Position numbers and translations under genes: made by a program
Shown here: one piece after another, positions 44,186 through 51,428 of the stretch
Layout of the letters: every line of letters starts with the position of its first letter
Position numbering within the stretch: the first letter of the stretch is position 1
Assembly: GCA_964565615.1 (NCBI GenBank)
Contig: CAZMFO010000003.1
Location: 1 to 64,000, forward strand
Origin: HK-STAS-PATE-36 sp964565615
Lineage (GTDB): Bacteria > Patescibacteriota > Saccharimonadia > Saccharimonadales > JAGQNJ01
Reading direction: 5' to 3'
DNA length: 64,000 bases
Notes under the pieces: model-generated
The model's database searches: none
What the model saw: the letters and a program-made list of their open reading frames with translations, nothing else
Told to the model about the DNA's origin: nothing

Positions 44186-44835
44186 ATTTCCTTTTTAATA
44201 ATTTCTGCCAACGCTTGCGCGAGTGCAGGGTGCGACTGTTTATCAAAATGTATGCCGTCAAGTCCTGCCCTCGCAACTGTGCTTGCGTCAAAGTAAAGTG
44301 AGCTTGTTTCGCTGGCTACTCGTTCAATCTCTTTGCCAAGTTGCCTAGACTTTTCAGCAGATTGCTTATCATAAATGCCATCATAATAATCCGTAAACTT
44401 CGGCGCGGTGTCATCTACAAAAATAGGACTAACAAGCAAAACTCTGGCATTTGGAGTATTTGCTTTTACTTCGTCAATAAACAGTTTCAGTGTGTCGGCG
44501 ATTTCGCCGACAGGTCTTTCATACTGTAATTTTAAGTCGTTTGTGCCAAGCATAACAATAACTAGGTCTAGGGGCGAGTGGCTAATAAGGCAGGGGTTAA
44601 AATACGACAGCCCGTTGCGTGATTGTTTCGCAGGGTTGTAGTGTTCAAGATTTGTTGTCCTACCGCCCAAGCCTTCCTCAATAATGTAATAGTTGTTACC
44701 CAACAGCTCTTGCAGTTTACCTGTCCAGCGAACATCGCTGGCATATCTGCCAGCAAAGTTTTTATCATCATTTTGACCCCAAGTATTACTGTCGCCATAG
44801 CACAGTACAACTTTGGCTTGCGGGTTCGTATTCAT
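44182..44835 (-). CDS. SGNH/GDSL hydrolase
   Basis: 217 residues from ATG 44835. Block I VVLCYGDSNTWG (Ser nucleophile), Gly in EEGLGGRTT (block II), Asn in VIVMLGTNDLK (block III) and DGIHFDKQSHPALAQAL (block V, Asp/His). SGNH enzymes are esterases or deacylases acting on lipids, glycans or acetyl groups. There is no signal peptide, so the location is cytoplasmic. A longer in-frame ORF upstream runs into repeat DNA and is rejected: TATAAT at 44843-44848 gives a leaderless start here. First gene of the cargo operon. Confidence 0.9.
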   Translation of the reverse strand: MNTNPQAKVVLCYGDSNTWGQNDDKNFAGRYASDVRWTGKLQELLGNNYYIIEEGLGGRTTNLEHYNPAKQSRNGLSYFNPCLISHSPLDLVIVMLGTNDLKLQYERPVGEIADTLKLFIDEVKANTPNARVLLVSPIFVDDTAPKFTDYYDGIYDKQSAEKSRQLGKEIERVASETSSLYFDASTVARAGLDGIHFDKQSHPALAQALAEIIKKEI

Positions 44836-44842
44836 AAGGCTT

Positions 44843-44848
44843 ATTATA
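44843..44848 (-). promoter_or_regulatory. -10 element of cargo operon
   Basis: On the minus strand TATAAT lies 7 nt before the ATG at 44835. It is inside the cargo half, so the operon moves with its own promoter. Confidence 0.6.
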
Positions 44849-44868
44849 ACAGATTTCCATCTGTTTAA

Positions 44869-44934
44869 TGTGTCGCTTGCGACACATAGCAACTGTGTTG
44901 CTCCGAGCCACGCCGCCTCTGCCATTTATGGCAG
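44869..44934. repeat. Cluster of three tandem palindromes
   Basis: TGTGTCGC-TT-GCGACACA (44869-44886), AGCAAC-TGT-GTTGCT (44888-44902) and CTGCCA-TTTA-TGGCAG (44919-44934), all immediately inside the right R2 copy and upstream of the cargo promoter. Confidence 0.8.
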
Positions 44935-44940
44935 ACGAAC

Positions 44941-45118
44941 CGACAGAAAAACCAACCTTTTCCAAATTAAAAAAGAAATTCGGCGGGGGAAAATCCAAAA
45001 ATGCAAAGGCTGGTTTTTTCTGGCGGGGCGCGTTTTGGCTTTGCCAAAACAGGCGGCGAGGCTTGGGTTACACTTTGCGCTGGAAATAGGTTCGAGCTTC
45101 GTTGTAAAATTGAGCCAA
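44941..45118 (-). repeat. 178-bp inverted repeat R2, right copy (attR side)
   Basis: Perfect reverse complement of 43053-43230, ending in GAGCCAA at the chromosomal junction. Confidence 0.95.
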
Positions 45119-45127
45119 GTGCAAATC

Positions 45128-45424
45128 ATGGCTAAAAGACCGAGTTCCTATGACCGGTCTTTTTTGTTTGTTCTACCTCTGTTAAATTATCTCCAAAATA
45201 ACCAAGACCGTGTCGCATTATGGCGGCTCAGCGGACATTTTTATGACCGGGTTCCGAGACCGCACCAAAGACCGTTACCTCCATTGCGAAGTCCTGTCAA
45301 CGACCTCGAAATTCGTGAATTACTGCGTGAGGCATTGACCGACAAAATCGACGACCGCGAAGTATTTATTAAAGGTATCAAGCAATCATATTATTACGAA
45401 GAGACTGAAAGCTATAAAGATTAG
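45128..45424 (+). CDS. Doubtful small ORF beyond attR
   Basis: 98 residues from ATG 45128 (MAKRPSSYDRS). The second half looks protein-like (NDLEIRELLREALTDKIDDREVFIKGIKQSYYYEE), but the first 12 codons coincide with a terminator hairpin and no SD is present. It may be the tail of a decayed gene rather than an active one. No domain recognised. Confidence 0.3.
   Translation: MAKRPSSYDRSFLFVLPLLNYLQNNQDRVALWRLSGHFYDRVPRPHQRPLPPLRSPVNDLEIRELLREALTDKIDDREVFIKGIKQSYYYEETESYKD
45134..45165 (+). terminator. Displaced tRNA-Asn terminator outside attR
   Basis: AAAAGACCG/CGGTCTTTT stem with a 12-nt loop and T-run, starting 15 nt after attR. In the empty site it would lie about 20 nt after the tRNA-Asn 3' end. 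Confidence 0.8.
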
Positions 45425-45594
45425 CACCATCAAATTTTACGGGCAATATAAACAAGCCGACCTGTCAATGTTTAGGCTACTGGACTTTCAATAAGTTTAT
45501 AGTATCTAAGTATCTGCCCTATCTACTTACCAAAAATCACCAACAAATGCTATTACTTTGTGCAACGAAACACTCAATAGGTTGCCAATAATTG

Positions 45595-45600
45595 TATACT
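45595..45600 (+). promoter_or_regulatory. -10 element of leaderless Abhydrolase_9-type gene
   Basis: TATACT lies 6 nt before the ATG at 45607; there is no SD. Confidence 0.55.
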
Positions 45601-45606
45601 GTTATT

Positions 45607-47289
45607 ATGGGCAGAAAAAATCCTACAAAAGACCGATACTCTTTAACAAAAATGATTGTTGGCTTTGGGCGGTCATTGAATTATCTAGGGCTCGTTTCTG
45701 CTGTTATATTTTTTTGTTTTTCGGTTTTGCCATCTTTACTGCCAAGACCATGGATTTATCAAGGGCTAATCAGTGGAATAAGCATAGCAGTTGGTTACTG
45801 CTTTGGCGTTATGTTAAGCTCGGCACTTCGTTGGACTTTAGAATACGAGCCACCCCAACCCATAAAACAATGGGCATGGAAGCTACTTATCTATACTGGA
45901 CCGATAACATTTATCATATATCTGTATCTGGGATCTGTTTGGCAACGAGAGGTACATCTGCTCGTCGGCCTAACTAACGGGACTCATAGATATCTATTTA
46001 GAGTCTTAGTTGTAACCACATTAGTGAGTTTTCTGCTACTGCTTATGGGGCGATTAATAATGAGACTTAACCGGCTAATAATACATAACCTAGACAAAGT
46101 ATTGCCCAGGAGAGCAAGTATTGGTCTTGGTTGTCTAGTAGTTGCGATTGCTCTTTGGTGGGTATTAAGTGGAGTGTTCTTTAATTTTTTTGTAACCCAA
46201 GCTAATAAAAAACATTCTATTCGTAATAACTCAACTCCTAAAGGAGTTCTTCGGCCAGCAGACAACTTTAGGTCGGGGAGCAAAGAATCTCTAGTTTCAT
46301 GGGATAGTTTGGGGTTTCAAGGGAAGAAGTTTGTTGCTAGTGGGCCGACCAAGCAAGAGCTCGAGACTTTTACAGGTCAAACCCCAAAAAATCCGATCCG
46401 TGCTTATGTTGGGCTAAATAGCGCCGATAATGCCACCGATAGAGCCAATCTAGCTGTTGCCGAACTTAAACGAACTAACGCTTTTAGTAGAAAGATCCTG
46501 ATTTTAGCCACCCCGACAGGGACAGGATGGCTAGAACCACAATCTGTTGATACAATCGAATACCTATACAATGGCGATAGTGCCATAGTAGCTCAACAGT
46601 ACTCGTATCTACCAAGCTGGATATCGTTTTTGGTAGATAAAGAAAATGCCCGTAGTGCTGGTCGGGCATTATACGACGCTGTTTATGCAGAATGGTCAAA
46701 ACTCCCAAAAGACTCTCGTCCAAAACTTATAATCTATGGGTTGAGTCTAGGATCATTTGGTAGCCAGTCAGCTTTTAGCGGAGTAAACGATATTAAGCTA
46801 TCTGTTGACGGGGCATTATTTGTCGGAACACCAAGCGATACCGAACTATGGCGCGAAATAACTCATCAAAGAGATGCAGGCTCTCCAGAACGGTTACCCA
46901 CATATAAAAACGGCAAAACCGTGCGTTTTGCCTCAAACAAATCAGACATAGACAAAAATCAAGAAGTCTGGGAATACCCAAGAGTGCTTTATTTGCAACA
47001 CGCCTCTGATCCTGTAGTTTGGTTTGATTTTGATTTGGTTTACTCAAAACCAGATTGGCTAAACGAACAACGGGGGAGTGATGTTTCGCCAACAATGCGA
47101 TGGTACCCATTTGTAACCTTTATTCAAGTTGGAATAGACCAGTTTTTCGGTGTAACAATGCCTAATGGCCGAGGGCATAACTATCCAGACAGTATCGTCA
47201 ACGCTTGGGTGTCAGTAACTAATCCAGAAGAGTGGAGCGAGTCTAAAACATTGAAGCTCCAACAAATTATCAATAACTACAAAAAATAG
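45607..47289 (+). CDS. Abhydrolase_9-type membrane alpha/beta hydrolase
   Basis: 560 residues from ATG 45607. Four to five N-terminal helices (about 20-200) are followed by an alpha/beta-hydrolase domain with ILATPTGTGWLEPQSVD, a nucleophile elbow in IIYGLSLGSFGSQ (GLSLGS), and a late WWF-like region DPVVWFDFDLVYSKPDWL. The Ser nucleophile is intact. This N-terminal/C-terminal pair corresponds to the PF15420/PF10081 families, widespread in Actinobacteria, with unknown substrate (lipid or wall esters suspected). Confidence 0.88.
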   Translation: MGRKNPTKDRYSLTKMIVGFGRSLNYLGLVSAVIFFCFSVLPSLLPRPWIYQGLISGISIAVGYCFGVMLSSALRWTLEYEPPQPIKQWAWKLLIYTGPITFIIYLYLGSVWQREVHLLVGLTNGTHRYLFRVLVVTTLVSFLLLLMGRLIMRLNRLIIHNLDKVLPRRASIGLGCLVVAIALWWVLSGVFFNFFVTQANKKHSIRNNSTPKGVLRPADNFRSGSKESLVSWDSLGFQGKKFVASGPTKQELETFTGQTPKNPIRAYVGLNSADNATDRANLAVAELKRTNAFSRKILILATPTGTGWLEPQSVDTIEYLYNGDSAIVAQQYSYLPSWISFLVDKENARSAGRALYDAVYAEWSKLPKDSRPKLIIYGLSLGSFGSQSAFSGVNDIKLSVDGALFVGTPSDTELWREITHQRDAGSPERLPTYKNGKTVRFASNKSDIDKNQEVWEYPRVLYLQHASDPVVWFDFDLVYSKPDWLNEQRGSDVSPTMRWYPFVTFIQVGIDQFFGVTMPNGRGHNYPDSIVNAWVSVTNPEEWSESKTLKLQQIINNYKK

Positions 47290-47356
47290 AGGTCGCAGTA
47301 CCTACTTTTGGCATCCAGTACCGGCCCACTCGACATTTATAATGTTTGTTTAACAG

Positions 47357-48091
47357 CTATACATCGAGCCTCATCCATACAGATGAGTCTGGTGACTCTT
47401 CTGCCCACGGAGTACATAACCTACGCCAGACCAATTTTGCAGATTCAGCATTAAGCGTTTTAGGATTGATATTTGTGTAATGAACAACACATCCGTTTAA
47501 TATGTTATTAGTATCTATCTCTAGAACATCTTCTAATTTTGTATGTTCAATCGCCAAGAAAGAGGTCCAAATAACATCACGATGGGTCATCATTATTGCC
47601 GATGTTTCCTTGCCTTGCATAAATTCTCCCACTACATTCTTAAGTCGCTGGGCGACTTGTAGCAAAGATTCTCCCTCTGGTGGTACCCAATGAAATGGCG
47701 TGTCTAACATTTGTTGATAACTATTAGGGAACTCTACCTTATGTTCCGCTTTGGTCATACCCTGAATCTTGCCCCGATCTCTTTCTGCTAAACGCGGATC
47801 ATCGTGCCAAAAGCCATTAAGCCCTAGCGACCTTGCGGACTGCTGTGTTCGAATTAAAGGCGACACTAATCTACAATCAAAATCATCTAAATTAAAACTA
47901 CCAAAAACATATTTAGCAATCCACTTACCAGCTTTAGCCGATTGCTCACTGCCAGTTTTGGTTTCTTCCTCGTCACGAGGATGCTTTAACAATTCCTTAC
48001 TTAAGGGCTGGTCGTTTAAAGAACGCCTCAGATCTCCTTCGCTCTCACCATGCCTAACCAACACCAAATGCTTCGCCAAAAACTCACTCAT
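47357..48091 (-). CDS. Histidine phosphatase family protein
   Basis: 244 residues. The RHGES motif in LVLVRHGESEGD carries the catalytic His; LVSPLIRTQQSARSLGL supplies the pocket Arg; the second His lies in IMMTHRDVIW. It resembles phosphoglycerate-mutase-like phosphatases; the substrate is unknown. It is the last gene of a three-gene run with the NarK-like and molybdopterin genes. TAAAAT overlapping the upstream stop codon lies 7 nt before the ATG. Confidence 0.88.
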   Translation of the reverse strand: MSEFLAKHLVLVRHGESEGDLRRSLNDQPLSKELLKHPRDEEETKTGSEQSAKAGKWIAKYVFGSFNLDDFDCRLVSPLIRTQQSARSLGLNGFWHDDPRLAERDRGKIQGMTKAEHKVEFPNSYQQMLDTPFHWVPPEGESLLQVAQRLKNVVGEFMQGKETSAIMMTHRDVIWTSFLAIEHTKLEDVLEIDTNNILNGCVVHYTNINPKTLNAESAKLVWRRLCTPWAEESPDSSVWMRLDV

Positions 48092-48101
48092 TAACTATAT
48101 T

Positions 48102-49310
48102 TTACACATTTTTGTATGCTGTAGTATGCCTAAACCGCAAGTGGATGTACACCAAGACAGCCAAAGATGACACGCCAAGAAGAATTAGGGCAAAAGCATA
48201 GGAGTTTGTGTACTGATAGGTCAAACCAAGCAAAATAGGTGGAATAAACCCACCAATACCACCAAAAGCACCAACAATACCCGTTACGCTACCCATCATC
48301 TCGGGTTTAGCCAATTTGCCAACTAAAGCAAAGACTGCTCCGTTTGCACAACCAAGAGTAAATGCTAAAGCAAGATAACCAATTGTAGTTTGCAACTGCA
48401 AGGTGGGCTGAAAGGCAACAAATGTCGCCAGCAGTACAATAAAGAATAATGCTACTTGAACGACTAGCTTTCCACCAAATTTATCACTTATCCAACCACC
48501 AAAAGGTCGTGCAATAGTGGCCAACAAAACAAATCCTCCCGCGCGTAAAGCCGAGTCCACAACAGATAAACTATAAGTAGTTTTTAAAAGAGTTGGCAAA
48601 TACACTCCAAAAGCCACAAATGCCCCAAATGTAACTGCGTAAACTATTGATAAATCCCAAGTTAGCCGTAATTTTGTTGCCAAAACCAAACGAACAATTG
48701 GAGATTTTTTTGTAGGCTTCCAGCCCGGCGCATCTTTGCCCCAGCAAACAAAAATAATTGCCAACAATACTAGTAAGCTGGCGACAATAATATATGCCTT
48801 ATCATAACCAAAACTATTCACCAGCCAAGGAGTAGCAAAGCCAGAAAGTGCAGTCCCGGCATTGCCCATACTATAAAGACCAAGCACTAAACCGCGACGA
48901 CTTGCCGAAAACCAGCCACTAACAAAAGGTATCCCCACCACAAAGGCTGTTCCACCAAAGCCTATTAAAATTGCGCTTAATACATATTGTTTATAATCGC
49001 CAGCAAAAGTTAGCAAAAAGACCGACAGGGCAGTAAGCATACTAACGACCGCAAACATAATTCTCCCACCAAATTTATCTGTCATCATTCCAAAAAATAT
49101 ACGCCCCAAAGACCCAATAATAACCGGCACCGCCAACAAAAAAGACAGCATCACGGGTGTTAACTGCAAATCTTTAGCCAAGCTAGACCCAATAGGGCTT
49201 AGGAGCGACCATGCCCAAAAGTTAATCGCCAATGTAATAGTTGCAATTATCAAAGCAAAGTAGGCGTCCTTTGTTGGCTGTTGTTTGTTTTTGTTTTTTT
49301 GCTTTAACAT
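48102..49310 (-). CDS. NarK-like MFS transporter
   Basis: 402 residues with 12 helices. MFS motif A appears as GMMTDKFGGRI, and GFGGTAFVVGIPFVSGWFSASRRGLVLGLYSMGNAGTA and FGGIGGFIPPILLG resemble the nitrate-signature regions of NarK/NasA nitrate-nitrite porters. Substrate assignment rests on this resemblance. It lies 9 nt after the molybdopterin oxidoreductase gene and 10 nt before the phosphatase. TATAAG embedding the upstream TAA stop is 8 nt before its ATG. Confidence 0.82.
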   Translation of the reverse strand: MLKQKNKNKQQPTKDAYFALIIATITLAINFWAWSLLSPIGSSLAKDLQLTPVMLSFLLAVPVIIGSLGRIFFGMMTDKFGGRIMFAVVSMLTALSVFLLTFAGDYKQYVLSAILIGFGGTAFVVGIPFVSGWFSASRRGLVLGLYSMGNAGTALSGFATPWLVNSFGYDKAYIIVASLLVLLAIIFVCWGKDAPGWKPTKKSPIVRLVLATKLRLTWDLSIVYAVTFGAFVAFGVYLPTLLKTTYSLSVVDSALRAGGFVLLATIARPFGGWISDKFGGKLVVQVALFFIVLLATFVAFQPTLQLQTTIGYLALAFTLGCANGAVFALVGKLAKPEMMGSVTGIVGAFGGIGGFIPPILLGLTYQYTNSYAFALILLGVSSLAVLVYIHLRFRHTTAYKNV

Positions 49311-49319
49311 TTCACACGC

Positions 49320-50786
49320 TTATATCGAGGCTTCCCAATCAAAGAACACATTGTCCTCTCTGTGCCCACCTCTACCTTTGCCAATATGCTCAAAGCTCTC
49401 TACGAATTCAATAGATTTAATGTATTTGGCCATCTTATAACCCCATTTTATCTCGCATCGTAGCCTAATTGGTGCGCCATGCTCAATTGGCAAATCCTTA
49501 CCATTCATTTCGTAAGCTAAAATTGTATGTTTATCAAACATATCTTCTAACCTTAAACTTGAATAATAAGGTTGCCCCTGATCATCAATATCATAGCTAT
49601 GAAAGACGACATATTTAGCGTTTTTTTGAGGCTTGCACATCTGCACAATGTCTTTCATAGGCAAGCCACCCCACTCGGCAACGGCCGTCCAACCCTGAAT
49701 ACAATGGTGTTTAGTTATTTGGTTCTTTTTCTTAAGATCTTTAATCTGCTTCATAGATAGTTCTAGCTTATTGTCCACCAAACCGCCGACCTTTAACTTC
49801 CAGTCTTTAAAATGATTGTCTTTAAGCTTTTGATATTCTTTTGAAGTCGGAGGATAACCGTTAACCCTAAAAAATGGAGAGATATCTTTTTTGGTATATT
49901 TTTGTTCTGATCTCATCCAGCTAAACAAAAACCTCACTACCGGAGTATAAAATCGAGTTAATACAGTCCTAAGTTTTACTTGATTATTAAGCGAAAACAC
50001 AGACGCCCAAATATTAAATGCCACCAGCAGGATCAATGCCATCAAAAATATGGTTAGTCCTAAACCAAAATCAACATCTGTATTGCCTAAAGTAATTCGC
50101 TTTACGCTATCGTAAAAGTGAAAGCCTATCGCCATCGTTATATGAATTAAGATAAACAACGAAAAACCAGCCATAGCCAAAAAATGAATACTCCTTGCTA
50201 CCTGACGACGATTTCCGAATATCTTTAGAAAACCTGGGTATTTAGCAACAAGAGCGGGGGATAGTGCCAGCCCTGAGATGATTGAAACAGGGGCAAGAAT
50301 AAACACAACACCCGCATATGTTAGCTGTTGCAAGGCGTTATATGTTGCTCCTTCGGCGGGAATATTTAATGTTAGGTACTGAATCATCGTATCAATCGCT
50401 CTAGAAAAAACGCCAATATCGGTCGGCACCAACCTTTGCCACTGCCCACTAAAAAACAAATAACCTAGATAAATTAGGCCAGTTACTACCCAAATAATGC
50501 CCGCCGTAAAGTGCCAATGTCGCCCGGCACCTAAGTTGTGCGTGCCTCCGGGCAGAGCTATTTTGCCAGGGTCTTCTGCTTCATCAAGTGATGTCCACAA
50601 TCTGTCTTTAGGCATTATTTTTTTTCCGAAACGCAACCAATGATTGTCGGCTTTAGTGTCATCTGTCCAATATAATTTTGGATGATCATACAAAATTTGT
50701 ATTCCGCTACGAATCAGAATTATCAAACAAAAAAGATTAATCAAATGTAAAATTACCACTAAAATTGGCAAGTGTACTGATTCCAT
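49320..50786 (-). CDS. b-type cytochrome / molybdopterin-binding oxidoreductase fusion
   Basis: 488 residues from ATG 50786. The N-terminal ~290 residues are a multi-helix membrane domain with histidines in helices (GAGRHWHFTAG, ARSIHFLAMAG, LIHITMAIGFHF), as in cytochrome b561/Ni-Fe-hydrogenase-type b subunits. The C-terminal ~190 residues are a sulfite-oxidase-fold molybdopterin domain (LSMKQIKDLKK, HHCIQGWTAVAEWGG with the Mo-ligating Cys, VVFHSYD, PIRLRCEIKWGYKMAKYIKSIEF). MsrP/YedY-like enzymes pair the same two parts as separate subunits. TATGAT stands 6 nt before ATG 50786; an ATG ten codons upstream is less likely. Confidence 0.87.
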   Translation of the reverse strand: MESVHLPILVVILHLINLFCLIILIRSGIQILYDHPKLYWTDDTKADNHWLRFGKKIMPKDRLWTSLDEAEDPGKIALPGGTHNLGAGRHWHFTAGIIWVVTGLIYLGYLFFSGQWQRLVPTDIGVFSRAIDTMIQYLTLNIPAEGATYNALQQLTYAGVVFILAPVSIISGLALSPALVAKYPGFLKIFGNRRQVARSIHFLAMAGFSLFILIHITMAIGFHFYDSVKRITLGNTDVDFGLGLTIFLMALILLVAFNIWASVFSLNNQVKLRTVLTRFYTPVVRFLFSWMRSEQKYTKKDISPFFRVNGYPPTSKEYQKLKDNHFKDWKLKVGGLVDNKLELSMKQIKDLKKKNQITKHHCIQGWTAVAEWGGLPMKDIVQMCKPQKNAKYVVFHSYDIDDQGQPYYSSLRLEDMFDKHTILAYEMNGKDLPIEHGAPIRLRCEIKWGYKMAKYIKSIEFVESFEHIGKGRGGHREDNVFFDWEASI

Positions 50787-50792
50787 ATATTT

Positions 50793-50798
50793 ATCATA
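50793..50798 (-). promoter_or_regulatory. -10 element, leaderless molybdopterin oxidoreductase gene
   Basis: Minus-strand TATGAT lies 6 nt before the ATG at 50786; there is no SD. Confidence 0.5.
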
Positions 50799-50846
50799 AC
50801 CCACATAAAGCTTCATGCATAATAATTGAGGGTTGAATATCGATAC

Positions 50847-51428
50847 TTACCTTGCAGTGGATTTATACCACTTTGCAAGTTCGTGCCAAGCATCTGGATG
50901 TTTACGATAACGCTTTAATATTAACTGCTCGTCTTGCTTGTTAAACACCTCGGCTATCGTTAACCCTCCGTCTGGTTCAAGTTCTACAACCTCCATACAA
51001 GGAGCTCGTTCTACTTTACCACGAGGCTTGGTCACAATAACACCATTAAGGTCATTGGTGAATACCTCTGTAATATTTCCGTCAGTATAAGCAAGATATT
51101 GGTGTAGCGTTACGCGACGATCTTTAATGCCACTCATTAGCCTAATAAAATCTTCTGGCTTAAACCAATAATTAATTGACTTCATATATGCCCCAGGAAA
51201 GCCATTCAATGCCTTAATATCCCAGCTATCATCACTAACTACTACGGGCATATTTAGTTGCTCATAGGCGCACTTTGCTTTATCCCGAACTATAACCTCT
51301 GCATCTTCACCCTGGATTTCATCAATGTCTAGCTTCACAAACTTAACTTCTATATCAAACAAAGAACAAACTGATTTGGCAATTTGTATTTTATCTGGAT
51401 TAGAAGTTGCAAAAAGTATGCTTTTCAT
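50847..51428 (-). CDS. RdgB/HAM1-family NTP pyrophosphatase
   Basis: 193 residues. The N-terminal ILFATSNPDKIQIAK and core VVVSDDSWDIKALNGFPGAYMKSIN match non-canonical purine NTP diphosphatases, which hydrolyse ITP, dITP and XTP to monophosphates. The family's usual SGL after the DD is replaced by SWD, so specificity may differ. Its ATG overlaps the stop of the transglutaminase-TPR gene by 4 nt. Confidence 0.85.
   Translation of the reverse strand: MKSILFATSNPDKIQIAKSVCSLFDIEVKFVKLDIDEIQGEDAEVIVRDKAKCAYEQLNMPVVVSDDSWDIKALNGFPGAYMKSINYWFKPEDFIRLMSGIKDRRVTLHQYLAYTDGNITEVFTNDLNGVIVTKPRGKVERAPCMEVVELEPDGGLTIAEVFNKQDEQLILKRYRKHPDAWHELAKWYKSTAR

Larger units (their letters stand above)
41232..45118. 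mobile_element. Integrated serine-recombinase element with duplicated inverted attachment site
   Basis: The 3.9-kb element is bounded by direct GAGCCAA copies: 41232-41238 at the tRNA-Asn 3' end (attL) and 45112-45118 (attR). Inside, 42929-43230 carries an intact junction of both terminal sequences in inverted orientation around TTGGCTC (43053-43059), i.e. an unused attP. The two perfect inverted repeats split the element into a recombinase half (41363-42928) and a cargo half (43231-44940). The original tRNA terminator lies just beyond attR. Confidence 0.7.

Noticed and set aside
41232..45118. Simple explanation of the inverted repeats as an assembly or amplification artefact
   Set aside because: Not excluded, but a chimera would not be expected to create a junction that exactly matches a functional attP with the native recombinase reading frame. 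Kept as the main alternative.
44813..45127. Long plus-strand frame running through R2 into the 45128 ORF
   Set aside because: It crosses three palindromes and the repeat in one frame with no start signal; the codons are those of repeat DNA.
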